From assembly GCA_047967505.1 (NCBI GenBank), contig CM106541.1: DNA of 64,000 nt, one strand, 5' to 3'. The notes under the pieces were generated by a model. The model saw only the letters and a list, made by a program, of their open reading frames with translations. It was not told the origin of the DNA and made no database searches. The stretch is from Dipteris shenzhenensis (lineage: Eukaryota; Polypodiophyta; Polypodiopsida; Gleicheniales). Below, one piece after another: positions 1 through 12,370 of this stretch (positions are counted from its first letter, which is position 1; each line of letters starts with the position of its first letter). The translations under genes and the position numbers were made by a program.

Positions 1-1000
1 ATTGTTCTGGCCACATTGTCTGCTCAAGTTCTCTCAAATCCTAGGAGAATGGAGAATGACGGCAATTGGAACAAGTACTAAGATGAAGCACCATTTGTGA
101 GGAAATTCAAAGCCTACTGCACCAAGATAATTATGGGAGAAGTAGAGACAAGGTCTTTGATGAGATTGCGTTGACTACTATTCATAATATCACTTATTGG
201 AGACTTATTGGTGCTTTACTACATGACATTGGAGTATAGACCCTAGTTGAGGACTTTGTGCTAGAGATTGAGGATGCTAGGGTGACTTTCAAGGACTTAA
301 GGTTTATTCTTTGAGAGGAACTTGATATAAGCTTGGGTGTAGAGCCAAACATACGCACAGTTAGGGTTTTCAAACATGCAACCTATTTGAGGGGATCTAT
401 GTGGAGCAACCACTAAGATCTATGAACATAACTTCGTTAGATGGGCTCTGCGAACTTCGCCACATGGTGGTCAGGCTAAAAGAGGGCCATTGTGTTAGGT
501 ACTTGTCTAGTCTATTCCTATCTTATTAGAGGGGACAGTTGGATGGTTATTTACTAGTTTCATGATGCATTAAGAATTACTAGCTATCATGGGTTTATGC
601 ATCATAGGAAAAACATGTGGACGCTATGTAGATATCCAAAACAGTTTGTGACCCAACATGAAAGTGCCATGATCATCCTATTGATGAACAAGACCGTGCT
701 GGAATTGAACACTTCTTCCCTTTCTCTCACTTGAGGGGGAGTACAAGTTCAAGAAATGAAGCTAGAAGAAGTGCCATATGCAGCTGGATCAAAGACGAAG
801 ACAAAATTATTCATGTTGCTAATCATTCACGCGACACTTATCCCGGATAGATAAATGCATTGCGTATTGTAAACTCTATAGCATATAGATAGAAGCAAAG
901 CACCACAACAATCAGGGGTGCATCTCAATTCAAATAAAACCTCACTCTATTACTCTTCAAGATCTTACCGATCTTAAGGGGGAGTACAGGAATGTAAGAT
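1..1000. mobile_element. Decayed, unidentified retroelement-like sequence
   Basis: No intact reading frame is present. Short protein-like pieces on the plus strand are broken by many stops, and I cannot place them in a family. Two purine tracts of the form GGGGGAGTACA (near 734 and 978) look like polypurine tracts that precede 3' LTRs in plant Copia elements. That is the only reason for the retroelement label, so family and limits are uncertain. Confidence 0.25.
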
Positions 1001-1054
1001 CATTAAGATCATTCACAGAGGCGGTAATGCGAAGAGGCACAAGACTCTAGCTAA

Positions 1055-1206
1055 TCGTCATCCTCAACCATCTATGTAAACGACACATTATGATCAATAC
1101 AATAGATTCATTCTACCTATGCGCACGTCATCGTCATCCTCAACCATCTATGTAAACGACACATTATGATCAATATAATAGATTCATTCTACCTATGCGC
1201 ACGACA
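1055..1206. repeat. Two-copy tandem repeat, 76-bp period
   Basis: A segment beginning TCGTCATCCTCAACC at 1055 is repeated from 1131 with almost no change. Both copies carry an AATAGATTCATTCTACC block. It follows a polypurine-like tract by about 70 bases, so it could be a duplicated piece of an LTR, but no second LTR is seen. Confidence 0.8.
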
Positions 1207-2530
1207 ATATGTATGCCACTCCTTTTCCGAACTCCATCAAAGATGGAGCCCAATATCCACCACCTTGCCCATTGCTTTGGCCACCACACCAACGGACGAT
1301 GCTCTAGGAGTACCCTACATACCCCTGCCTCCCTATCCACCTTCCATCCTTGCGATAATCCCACCTCGGAGCGTGGGCCCTATCCTCCTTGGAAGCAAAT
1401 GCATAGCCCTTCCAATGTGAGTGATCGGCATTGCTAGTCACCTTTCCACCCATCCCTAGCACTGCGAAAACCAGTTTCTCAAGAACAACCTCTTCGGATC
1501 GAATGCCTTCCCTACCTCCAGGGATTGCTCAATCTTTGCATACGTTGTCGTCACACCTTAGAACACTAGTGGCATGTACTTGCTCTAGTGCGGTAGGGCT
1601 TCATTCATATTTGAATAGAGCCTCTTCTATTAAGTCTTCTGGAGCAATCAAACCGAAGAGGAGGAAGGCTAGAAAGGCAAGGTGGTGGCAGGGAGGCACA
1701 AATTGGATAAGAACGGATATTTGGTGCTAAAACTGTCCGTGCGTAAGAAATGTATCCAATGGCCAATATTCAATAGATCTAATCGAACGATCCCTATTTA
1801 TTCAATCGCCATAACAAAAACCTCTCCCTTAATAGAGAGGAGATTATTTACACCTTGTGATTTCTTCTCGGCATGTTGATAATGGTTTTATATTAGAGGC
1901 GTCCAATGCTGCAGCTCAAACCTGTTTTTTAACACAAACAAACTTATCACGGTGTCGATATCCTATAGTCTAACGCCCTTGTTTTATGCCATCTTCATCG
2001 AACGATTATCTATACACCTAAGAATTTCACCTAACTACACCTGCAAGAAAACCTAAGAATTTGCGGTTGCACACTTACCTGCACTAGTCAATGTTGACGC
2101 AATGCCGTGACCAAATATAGACTCGTATCGAGTCGTATAGCAATAATTTTCATGCTAGCATACTGTAGTTATGCGGAATATGCCAGGCTAGACATCTTGT
2201 GGGGATCGCTGGGGCCTCTGCAGACCCTATCTTCTCAGGATGTCTGAGATAATGGAAGCGCCAATGACTCCACAGATTCTCTGGTTATAAAGATACGCTC
2301 ACACTTTTATGCATGGAGCATGATCAACTGCAAACTATTTCTGCCTCTGTTTGAGATCAAAATCAACGTAGATGCCCTCTCTTTCAGAATTTTCAAGTCC
2401 CATAGTGTTAATTTGCCTTTGAACCTTAGTGACGGACAACATCAAATTCAAAACTAGCGATAAGTTAAAACAATCAAACTTCTCTCTAAGGCATGTGAAG
2501 CCGGAGGCCAGCTCTCGTCTGAGTGTCTTT
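1207..2530. other. No gene recognised
   Basis: Short open frames on both strands show no recognisable motif. The downstream exons of the minus-strand transporter would be expected on this side, but no BT1-family signature was found. Either the introns are long and the exons lie outside the window, or the gene is broken here. Confidence 0.5.
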
Positions 2531-2604
2531 CTACAATAACATGAGGTGAATTGCTGCGATCTCAGAAATCACGGTTTCAGGCTTTTTATGGACTGCGTAC
2601 ACAC

Positions 2605-3157
2605 CTGAAAGCACGAGATAGGGACGCCGCCGATATCCAGCAACAGGAACTAAGTCAGTGAGGAGACCCCAGACAGGCTTCCAGTCCCCAGCGCTGAAAA
2701 TTATGGCATTATACACCTGGGCGACCGATGGCTGCACTTTCTGGTCGTCCTTCCAATAGTATCCTCCAGCGATCTTATACAGCGCCCCTCCGAATCCTTT
2801 GCTCACTCCATACATCACTATGACACCGAATATGAAGCTGGCGTTGAGCTCCCTGCACAGCATACAGAACCATCTGATGGGTTGTAGCATCGCATCCGTC
2901 CATCGTAGCCTCCTTTCAGGTTCGTCTTCCGTTTTCGGCGAGGATACGATATGACCGTCGACTTTGGCAAGCTTACGCTTCTCACTATCCGGCTCGAAGA
3001 CGACGCTGTCTAGCGAATCAACGTTCCCTACAGTAAATGGCCTTTGGCTAAACTTGTTCACGGCAGAATCCTCGAGCGGTTGCCCACCCGTCACCGGATC
3101 GACGTGAGGAGCGCCGGATTCGCCCATTTGCTCAGCAACGAGGGGGGCGAAGTGCAA
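2605..3157 (-). CDS. Folate-biopterin (BT1-family) transporter, exon 1 only
   Basis: This exon encodes the N-terminal 184 residues of a plant folate-biopterin transporter, a BT1-family member of the major facilitator superfamily that moves folates or pterins across membranes. Residues 1-90 are hydrophilic. From about residue 92 the sequence follows the family closely: QPIRWFCMLCREL, a first membrane segment around FIFGVIVMYGVSKGFGG (109-124), then KDDQKVQPS and the conserved loop KPVWGLLTDLVPVAGYRRRP (160-179). A splice donor (CAG/GTGTGT on the minus strand) falls at 2605/2604 inside the LSG-V motif and leaves phase 1. After it the frame runs into unrelated residues. The start at 3157 is the first ATG of the open frame. 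The family usually has about 450-500 residues and 12 membrane segments, so at least half the protein is missing from the window. Subcellular location cannot be told. Confidence 0.8.
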
Positions 3158-3324
3158 GTGGCGAAGCTACGATGGGAAGGAATGTGCAGCCACGAGGCAG
3201 GAGAGTGCGCGATATCGATATTGCATAGCTGCACTAGAGCTCCAGAATCTTATATTTTGTATACAGTGGGGAGGGTAGTGTGCATGAACATGGGCGTGCT
3301 CCTTGATAGCTGCATTTGTGTTTT

Positions 3325-3334
3325 CTTTATATAG
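3325..3334 (-). promoter_or_regulatory. TATA-like box upstream of the BT1-family transporter
   Basis: On the minus strand this reads CTATATAAAG, about 170 bases upstream of the ATG at 3157. Position and sequence fit a plant TATA box with a 5' untranslated leader of about 140 bases. No other promoter element was identified. Confidence 0.4.
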
Positions 3335-3339
3335 GTTCG

Positions 3340-4320
3340 CGTGCATGCACGTGGCCATGCGTGAGACCAAGCCCTCTAAGATTATAATCACTTGTGCGGC
3401 ATCACTCCCAATAATTCATTTAGTATTATATCTCCTCGGTAAGGCTTGCGTACACGCTTGTTATTTAGGCTTGTGTACACGCAGCAGCACTCCATGCTTA
3501 AATTTGCTGAGCAGATTGAGCTTCATTAGACTTTTGGGCTTCATATTTCAGCAGCGTGAAGCTCAAGCCTATCTCCAAGACTTCAACCTATAATATAAAA
3601 ACATATAGCTAGTTAGAATTTATCTACTATACTACTTATATATAATATGAGCCCCCCTCTCTAGAATCTGAGGGGCTTGGCATCAGTCTTGCAGTCCGTG
3701 CAAAAAAGGGATTTGTGCGTAGTGTCATCTTCATTTTGAAGCTTAAATTTTTTTCAAAGACTTCACGGAATTTTTTGTGAAGCCTAGAGTGTGTGCAACA
3801 AATTTAAGCACTGTACACTCTTATTATTTAGGTCAAATATTTTTCCCTCTTGAATAACAAAACCTTGAATTTGTAAATCTTAAGGGCTTTTGTGTTGAAA
3901 TTTGCAAGTTATAAGCAAAAATATACCTAAAATGCCTTGAAATTTCCAAGTTAAAATGTTATATTAAGGTTAAATTCTAGAACTTAGCATTCATGTGACA
4001 TTAAACCCGGTTTTTCTTAAACAATACTTAGGACATCCTTAAAATTACATAAGACTAAGCCTACGCTTACAAAACCAAAAAAAACAACTAGAATGATCAC
4101 TGTTTCCCATTAGCATGAGTTCCACTAGAGGTTTATCTTTTAATGTCCACTTTGGAAAATTGTAAATGGGTGAAAGCATGGAGAGGTGGTACTATGTTTC
4201 TCCTTTTTTGAAAGCTTTGACAAGTGGTTTTTGCAGTGTAAAAGACACATTTTCCCAACATGGTTTAGAATTGATATGATGAGAAGTGCAGGGCATCCAA
4301 GATGAGCCACTTCACTCTGC
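3340..4320. other. No gene recognised
   Basis: AT-rich intergenic sequence with no supported coding frame or repeat. It presumably includes upstream sequence of the minus-strand transporter. Confidence 0.5.
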
Positions 4321-4331
4321 TGTCCACTTCA

Positions 4332-4365
<34 letters not shown>

Positions 4366-4395
4366 CATCACTCCACTCTCTCTCTCTGTCTCTCT

Positions 4396-4430
<35 letters not shown>
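4332..4430. repeat. (CT)n microsatellite
   Basis: Long interrupted runs of CT on the plus strand, split by CCACATCACTCCA and GTCTCTCTAGT. Confidence 0.95.
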
Positions 4431-4434
<4 letters not shown>

Positions 4435-4479
4435 TTTTACTTACTCATTTGTCTAAACATGCCTTCCTCATTTGTGCAG

Positions 4480-5420
4480 AATGAAAACTCCTCCTAGAAA
4501 GTGTGCCACCAAGTATTTGCGCCTTAATGACACAAGGTAAGGACATGTTTCTTTCCTTCATTGTTTATATATGATTCTAATAGAGGCAAGCAGTCCTCAT
4601 TTAGTCCTGACACTACTTTATGTTGTATGGTTTCTATGGAGGAAGTGCTTAGCAGTTTGAATATCCTTGTTTCACTTGGTTTTGCTATACAATTGGACAA
4701 ATTGAATAAAGAGTATGGAGTCATCTTGTCAGGTAATCTCCCGGTATATATAAGTGATACTGATCTCTGAGAGACTAAGTGGTTGATGGTGTTTACTAGT
4801 AGCCACATAGATGGCAACAAAATTTTCCTTAGCATGGTTTGCCTTGAGTTCTTGGATGTGAGTGCCGGCTATTTTATCAAGGAGTATAAGTATAGGGGAT
4901 TCCGCCCAACAACGAGCTCACCACCAAGTTCACAAAGTGCCTCGCATTTGACAAATGTAAAGAAGGCAAAGATGACCTAGAAGGGCACCAAATGGCCTGG
5001 GCACTCTTTGGCAAAAATGTCTTAAAGATGGTTCTAGCTCAAGTGGGTGGCCTCAATAGCAAGCTGGACAATTGGAGGAAGGCTAGCGGGCCAATAAAAT
5101 CTTACTCTAGTTCAGGGAGGTAAATGTCCATATAGGAGACTCCAGAATGTAAGCCTTTGCATGTAAAAAAGAAGAAGCTCAAACCACCTTCAATAAAACA
5201 TATAGAGCTTGTGAAGGCAATGCTTGCGAGTGTGAAACTTAGCTTTGCTAGAAAGGAAGAAGCCTCAAGGATAGCAAAAGTTGAGTACAAAGGAAAAAGA
5301 GATGCTCTGCTTCAGCTGGAAGGTGCTTCTATTATAGCTAAATTGTCCTTATCAGAGCTAGAAACCTTAAAAAAATAGATGGCTGTAATAAAAGCATCGC
5401 CCAACCGGACCTAGTGGTGT
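4480..5420 (+). pseudogene. Unidentified decayed coding remnant
   Basis: Successive short frames suggest a former protein: about 4561-4770, 4783-4978 and a lysine-rich stretch at 5157-5378 ending in SLSELETLKK. They lie in different frames and are separated by stops. I recognise no family. It lies directly left of the CACTA element and may be a remnant of an older element or gene. Confidence 0.25.
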
Positions 5421-5693
5421 CCGAAAAGTTAGAGGCATAAATTAAACTGTGTAAGAAGGGTTTGGGGTTTTGTGGGGTGGACGTGGACAACCACTCACCA
5501 GTGAAGGAAAATCTCGACTCACTACAGGTAACCATGAGTCAAAGTGCTTTTCTCTACTGTACTTTAAAGCTCTTGAAAGTAGCACTTTTAAGCCCTTACA
5601 CTACTACACACGGATCCTATTGCGACATTTACGTGCCAACGTTTAGCGCCCGCTTAGCACTAATCGTCGGTATAAAAAGCGGGTTTCGTAAAT

Positions 5694-5761
5694 CGTCGCT
5701 ATATAGCGACTATTGCTGAAAGTCGCTATATAGCGACTTTTAAAAGTCGCTATATAGCGAC
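5694..5761. repeat. CACTA left subterminal palindromes
   Basis: Three identical 16-bp perfect palindromes, GTCGCTATATAGCGAC, sit at spacings of 27 and 24 bases. Subterminal repeats of CACTA elements are the binding sites of element-encoded proteins in the families studied. Full self-complementarity means each could bind a dimer or extrude as a hairpin. Confidence 0.85.
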
Positions 5762-5961
5762 ACTGAGACAAAATACTATAGCGATGTTTTTACAGAGAGG
5801 TTTTTTTTTTTATATATAAGCCTTAAAAGTTAGTTTTTTCCAATGACAAATTTTTTTAAATTTTCATACATGTTTGAACTCATAGAGAATAAAAAAATGA
5901 GAGCATGTACATCAAGCCTTTGAAGCTCATATATTCATGTCCAAATTTGAGATGAGAAAAA

Positions 5962-8900
5962 TCAAATAAGAGCATTTACATCAAGTGTTTCATCTTGAGC
6001 CAAGTCTAAGGCGCCAAGCAAGTCTATCTCCAACTCTATACCGAGTTGATCTCCTATATCATCATCATACTCTAGCATTGTACGTTCACCTAAAGGTATT
6101 TGATCATCTTCTTCAATAAAGCTTAAGTGTGGTGATTGATCTTGATAATTGTTGTCTTCTTCGTCAATATCGTGATCTCCATCCTCCTCCCGTGGGATGT
6201 CATTATGCGCATCTTCCTCTTGGCTCATATGGTGATCTACATCTTCTTCGCTAGATTCATCAATTGGATCCGGCATTAGTAGTGGCATCTCCATATCCAC
6301 ATCTCGATCTTCAAAAATTTGCTTACTTCATGGTGCAACTTGGATCACATACCACCATCTTGGATCAGAACGATCCGGATGAAAAACCACCTATATTGAA
6401 GATGGGTGCTAAATGTCGTCAATTATATATATATCAATGGACTTTAAAAACGAAAGCTTCGACTAATTAAATCATTAGTATGCACCTGCTCATAGTCTCC
6501 TCATAGTGCTCGGGAAGAACAAAAGTATCACTTTCATTGGTCCAATGTTTGGTGGAGTCTATTGCAAAGAGACCGCTACTATCTTTTCTCACTGTCGCAT
6601 GGGGACCGTTGTAAGTAGTTCTAAACCATTTTACATCAAGAATGAAAATAGTAAATCGTCTGAAATCAATTTCATAGATGTCGCGTATGGTTCCACAATA
6701 ATCCAACTGTGAGGAGAGAAGATTGGTATCCGAAGCACTTGCTCGGCTATCTTGTGTGAAGTTAGCCATGACTCCACAATCATACGTGACTCTCTTTGAA
6801 TCGATGCGTTCCACGTGAAAATTTTGTCCATATGACCATAATGCATTGTACTTTTTGTACTATAAAAGAGCATCATTAAAACAATGAATTTTATAGCATA
6901 TATTGCCACAAATAATTACTTAATTATGTCAAGAGATAAGAAACTTACATGCACCATACATCCAGATGATAACTCTCGCTCGCGCTCGCTTATTGTCTCT
7001 CCATCACGTTCGGCTTTACGTAGAGCCAGTTGTAGCCAATCAAGTGACATGTGAGTAGGGAGAAGAGCCAGATCTCGTGGATATGGTTGTGATCGCCTAT
7101 ACATTACTCTGAATCTCGTCCTTGCATTTATTCTTTCTGCTTTGGCCACTTCATATCTCTCAATCCACTTCTGCATCTCAGGGCTATTGAGGATACAAAA
7201 CTTATTGAATTTCTCCATTTGCTCTTCGCTCATCTTTCTTTCAATCCCTTTTCCTTGGGGAACCTCGCCAACGATGTGATCATCATCCTTGTTGTGCCAA
7301 GCTTGCGGCATATCAGGATCCGTGGATGCAAGAAACTCTATGATATATACTAATGACTCTTGCACAAGCCATCCCTCTGCCATGCTTGCTTCCGGTCTTG
7401 CTCTTTGTCTTACAAACCCCTTTAAAGTTTTCATAAACCGCTCGAGAAAAAACATCCATCGACTATGAATGGTACCTGCTATAGCCACCTCATCAACTAT
7501 GTGCACAAGCAAGTGGACTTGAATTGTCATAATGCTCGAGGGAAAGTGCTTCTCAAGCAAGCATACGGCTTCGATGGATTCCACCCTAGCCTTCTCGATG
7601 CTCGATATAGAGATCTCTTTTTGAGATATCCACCTATTTCACATGTCCATGCATATGTAAGATATTTGAGATATCCACCTATTTCACATGTCCATGAAGA
7701 AAATACATAATGCGATTTGATAGTAAGTATACCTCACAATACCACAGATCTTGAATATAGCATTTCTAACATCTTCTTGTAAGCACCCTTTTATTGTAAT
7801 TGGGAGGATGAACTATCAAAGCAACAATGAAGTCATGTCAACAATATAACATAATAATAATTACGCTAACGCATCACTATTATCGGTACACTAATTCTAC
7901 TTAGAATACCTGTAAGACCTTGTGCCAATCATGGGACTTGAGGCCACTAAGCTTATTGTCCTTTGAAAATGCTCCTTTCAAGCAACGCATGTACCCTGTC
8001 GATGTTTGAAAAGAGGCAATGTCTGCCTTGACCGCTGCCTCCTCCCTCGTAGAGAGGATCCACGTTGCTTTCGGGAGGATAACTTTTCCCGAAGCATGCA
8101 CTTGGGGCCACAAACGAGACATCCTATTCATATCACGCAAGTCTTCTCGCACTCCTCTCGAGTCCTTGGAACCAACCAAGTGTGCCCAAATAGTAGCCCC
8201 CACATTCTTGAAGATATGCATGGGATCCAAGAGATGATTGATTTGTAACTGACCCCAATAAGGAAGCTCGTGAAAGATCGATAGCCTCTTCATACCAGGA
8301 GGAGGTTCCTCTCCATTCGCCCTCCAAGCTTGAATCCAATCACTTGCCTTCAAATATGATGGTAGTGGATCAAGCTGACCTCCACGTGCGAGATGGTCGA
8401 GCGGAAGGTATCGAGCATGACCTTCATAAACATTTTTCCTCATATGTTTGGAGTAGCATGCAAGCGATTTCAGAGCCGGTCCACAAACAGGACAAGCATG
8501 GTACCCACTTGTAACAAGTCCTGCACGCGTGCATGAATGTGTTAGTACAAGACATGCGTGCAAAAGAGAGTAAAAAAAGCATAATCCCTCATTGTACATG
8601 TAAAGACACAACCATGTACCTGCGCACTCTCCATATCCTGGGTAATCATGCATGGTCCACATCAAGATACCCCTGACCAAAATATCATTGGTATGTCTAG
8701 GAGCTCTGGAAATATCAAAGACCTGCACTCCTCTCCATAATATCTGTAACTCCTCTATCAAAGGTGCCATGTACACATCCATGTTTTTTGCCTTGTACTT
8801 TCCTGGCACAAGTAGTGCAAGCATGAGGTGTCCCTTTTTTATTGTTAGCCATGGTGGGATATTGTAATTCACCACGACTATGAGCCATGTCGACCAAGAT

Positions 8901-10012
8901 GTCGAGCGTAACCCGAAAGGATTCACGTCGTCCATGGCTAGCCCAAGATGTAAGTTGTGTGGCTCCCTCGCAAAGTCCGGCCACTGATTATCTATGTGCT
9001 TCCAAGCTGCACAATCTGCGGGAATCCTCAATGTGTCATCAGTGGACCGATGAGATGCATGCCATGTCATCAACTCCACTATGGATTTGCATCGAAACAT
9101 GTGTTGTATTCTTACAATGATGGGAAAGTGTCTCAAGACCTTTACCGGTATCCGCTCACCTTGCAAGTCATCTCTATATCGTTGTTCCCCACACTTTGGA
9201 CAACTAGCCAAATCTCCATGCTCACGACGAAAGAGAATACAATCATTACGGCAAGCATGGATGGTATCATAATCCATACCCACCGTTGTTAGCATCTTTT
9301 TCGCTTCATCTCTTGATGCGGGCATGGTATTTGGTGCAGGCAACATCTTCTGGAGCAACCTATGACAAAGACAGTATCCAAATGATGATTCTCAAAACAA
9401 ACAATATACAAATAATGAGTCAATTTAATGCAAGGGCTAACCTCATTAAGGCCGAGACACTTGTATCCGACCACCCATACTGTACTTGTAGATTCAAGAT
9501 TGAGAGACAAGCACGTAGTTTAGACATCCTAGCACCCTCGTATAATTGTGTTGATTGCAACTCTCGCATTTTGACCTCAGACTCTGACATCACGTGTACG
9601 TGGGATGTAGTGCCCTTAAAAATGGAATCCATCATGTCGACCATACCCTCGTCGTCATCCGAGAGACTATAGGCTTGCTGAAAGTGAGAAGGTATATGTG
9701 TACCCTCGTCACCCTCCTCATCCTGTTTTAAGATTTCGTGTAAATATAAGATCTTCTATTTCCTGGTATACAATAAGATTGCGAACTTAAATAGCTTTGA
9801 CTTACCGATGAGCCATCAACATGTGCAACACCAACGGGGGGTACTGGTTCCGGTTCCTCTCCATACATCCGCAAGTGGCACATGATAATACGACATTGAT
9901 GTCGTACTTCTCGCTTGCAATGAGTGCAATGACAGTATAACCTTTCTGTAAGCCACTTCGTGCTCCCGGGCATTGGCGCATCATCGGACGAGCTTCCACT
10001 CGTCCCTTCCAT
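5962..10012 (-). CDS. TNP2-type CACTA transposase, eight exons
   Basis: Exons read on the minus strand: 10012-9806, 9722-9442, 9359-8620, 8520-7910, 7812-7733, 7633-6949, 6859-6486 and 6390-5962, with GT/AG borders. Phases agree through exon 7 and give about 990 codons. Exon 1 has a CHCTHCK cysteine/histidine cluster. Exons 3-4 carry the tnp2 core (MLPAPNTMPASRDEAKKML, then HACRNDCILFRREHGDLASC, and LLDPMHIFKNVG). Exon 6 matches the DUF4218 domain (RWMFFLERFMKTLKGFVRQR), and exon 7 matches DUF4216 (YGVMANFTQ with C instead of Y, and LDVKWFRTTYNGP). Exon 8 is very acidic. The protein would cut and join CACTA ends. Oddities: exon 8 does not fit the phase of exon 7 and has an in-frame TGA (a likely former CGA). 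Intron 3 is 99 bases with no stop, so it can be read through. The element may have lost function recently. Confidence 0.8.
7617..7694. repeat. Short tandem duplication at a transposase splice acceptor
   Basis: The block GAGATATCCACCTATTTCAC with following bases occurs twice, about 47 bases apart. It duplicates the presumed acceptor of transposase exon 6, so either copy could be used. Confidence 0.7.
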
Positions 10013-10109
10013 CTACACTTATAAAATCACAACATAAGCATGAGGAGGACATATTGACAATTATAAAAAAGCATGTTTGAGCTTCTCTTGATGCCACATC
10101 AAAAAAATG

Positions 10110-10230
10110 ACAATAAGCGTCGCTATATAGTAACGCTTTCCTCTGTTCCGTCGCTATATAGCGACGTTTTTAATTAAAAACGATGCTATATAGCGACAGA
10201 TTAGCATCGCTATATAGCGACGCTGTGGGT
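10110..10230. repeat. CACTA right subterminal palindromes
   Basis: Four exact or near copies of GTCGCTATATAGCGAC are present; two keep the whole core and two carry point changes. They mirror the left cluster and mark the other side of the element. Confidence 0.8.
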
Positions 10231-10259
10231 TAAAACTCGAAACGCCGAAACGCGCGGCG

Positions 10260-10768
10260 TTTTGCTCATACCATTCCCTAATCTCTCAAGTAAGCAACCC
10301 AAAATCTCCTCCCTCCTATTTTCGACGACCTCCCACCTATTCTAAGCAACCTCCCACTCTATTTTCCACTCCTCACCCTTCTCCTACCTCTTGTACTCCC
10401 TCTCTATCCTTTTCTCTCTTTAGTTTCTTGAAAGAAAGTTCTTCAAGAGGTGAGTTTGTTTCAACAATGTAGGTTGTTTGTTTGTTAGCTTTAGTTTTGT
10501 GAGTGTTTCTTCTTGTATTGCTAAACCTATAAACTAGTTTTCATGCTTGTTTTGAAAGGATTGAAACAAAAAATGAGATTTCAAGAAAGAAAGAAAACTC
10601 ACCTCTTTTTTCTGTATTTCTCTTCCTTCTCTTTCTCCTTGTCTCCTCAATCTCCTCCTTTCCTTGTCTCCTCAATCTCCTCCCTTCAAGAAGTTGCTTT
10701 TGTAATCTCCTCCTTCCACTAACATCTTATTTGAAAAAATGGGTTGTTTTCTCTCTTTTGTAGGGCCA
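10260..10768. other. Pyrimidine-rich stretch beside the CACTA transposase
   Basis: CT-rich sequence with repeated CTCCTCCCTCC-like blocks and a short inverted pair around TTTCTTGAAAGAAAG. It may include the transposase promoter and leader, because the gene reads away from here. No terminal repeat was found. Confidence 0.35.
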
Positions 10769-12370
10769 GTCCACTACACTGAGCAGGACATACTATTTCA
10801 GGTAAATGCTTCCTCTTTATTCCATTTATTATTTTTGTTATTTAGGAACCCTCTCTTCCCCTCCCACTCTTTCCTTCTTCCCCCTTCTCTTATTCTCTTT
10901 TTTCCCCCTTCTCTTTTTTCCCTCTTCTCTTATTCTTTCTTTCCCCCTTCTCTATTTCCCCCTCATCTCTTTTCCCTTCTCTCTTTCCTTTCCCTCTTAT
11001 TCTCTATTTCCTTTCCCTCTTATTCTCTTATGCTTATGCTTCTCTCATTCCCCCTTCTCTCTTTCCCCCTTCTCTATTTCCCCCTTCTCTCATTCACATA
11101 AGCTCATGCTCATGCATGAGCATAAGCATGAGCTTATGCTTATGCTAATGCTTAAGCATAAGCATAAGCTCATGCTTATGCTCATGCATGAGCATGAGCT
11201 TATGCTTAAGTTTCCCCCTTCTTTATTTCTCTATTTCAACATAAGCTTATGCATAAGCATGAGCTTATGCGGAAATAAAGAATGAGAGAAGCTTATGCTT
11301 ATGCGGAAATAGAGAATGAGTTTCCGCATAAGCTTCTCTCATTCTCTATTTTCGCATAAGCTCATTCTGCACGAGCTTATGCGGAAATAGAGAATGAGAG
11401 AAGCATAAGCTCCTTCTCTATTTCCGCATAAGCTCCTTCTCTATTTCCGCATGAGCATAAGCATGAGCTTATGCCTATGCCGCATAAGCTCATGCATAAG
11501 CATAAGCTTATGCGGAAACTTAAGCATAAGCTCATGCTCATGTATGAGCATAAGCATGAGCTTATGTAGGCCACTACACTGAGCAGGACATACTATTTCA
11601 GGTAAGTGCTTCCTCTTTTTTCCATTTATTATTTTTGTTATTTAGGAACCCTCTCTTCCCCTCCCACTCTTTCCTTCTTCCCCCTTCTCTTATTCTCTTT
11701 TTTCCCCCTTCTCTTTTTTCCCTCTTCTCTTATTCTCTCTTTCCCCCTTCTCTATTTCCCCCTCATCTCTTTTCCCTTCTCTCTTTCCTTTCCCTCTTAT
11801 TCTCTATTTCCTTTCCCTCTTATTCTCTTATGCTTATGCTTCTCTCATTCCCCCTTCTCTCTTTCCCCCTTCTCTATTTCCCCCTTCTCTCATTCACATA
11901 AGCTCATGCTCATGCATGAGCATAAGCATGAGCTTATGCTTATGCTAATGCTTAAGCATAAGCATAAGCTCATGCTTATGCTCATGCATGAGCATGAGCT
12001 TATGCTTAAGTTTCCCCCTTCTTTATTTCTCTATTTCAACATAAGCTTATGCATAAGCATGAGCTTATGCGGAAATAAAGAATGAGAGAAGCTTATGCTT
12101 ATGCGGAAATAGAGAATGAGTTTCCGCATAAGCTTCTCTCATTCTCTATTTCCGCATAAGCTCATTCTGCATGAGCTTATGCGGAAATAGAGAATGAGAG
12201 AAGCATAAGCTCCTTCTCTATTTCCGCATGAGCATAAGCATGAGCTTATGCCTATGCCGCATAAGCTCATGCATAAGCATAAGCTTATGCGGAAACTTAA
12301 GCATAAGCTCATGCTCATGTATGAGCATAAGCATGAGCTTATGTAGACATAAGCTCATGCTTATGCTCAT
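10769..12370. repeat. 800-bp direct tandem duplication
   Basis: The sequence from CCACTACACTGAGCAGGAC at about 10770 recurs from about 11573 with only scattered changes. Start and end of the contained 159-codon open frame shift by exactly 800 (10806-11285 and 11606-12085). The frame is a translation of CT-rich and palindromic repeat and is not a plausible gene. High identity suggests a recent duplication. Confidence 0.9.

Larger units (their letters stand above)
5599..10260 (-). mobile_element. CACTA (En/Spm) DNA transposon, left terminus present, right terminus not found
   Basis: The left end starts with CACTACTACACACGGATCC at 5599 and is preceded by TTA, a possible 3-bp target duplication. 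Three perfect copies of the palindrome GTCGCTATATAGCGAC follow at 5695-5710, 5722-5737 and 5746-5761. Four exact or near copies of the core lie at 10117-10223, as expected for the other subterminal region. Between them is a TNP2-type transposase on the minus strand. No inverted copy of the terminal repeat (ending GTAGTG on the plus strand) was found after 10223, so the right limit is nominal. Confidence 0.85.

Noticed and set aside
10806-12085. Two identical 159-codon open frames
   Set aside because: They translate CT-rich and palindromic repeat DNA (Leu/Phe/Ser/Pro then His/Leu/Met) and exist only because the 800-bp unit is duplicated.
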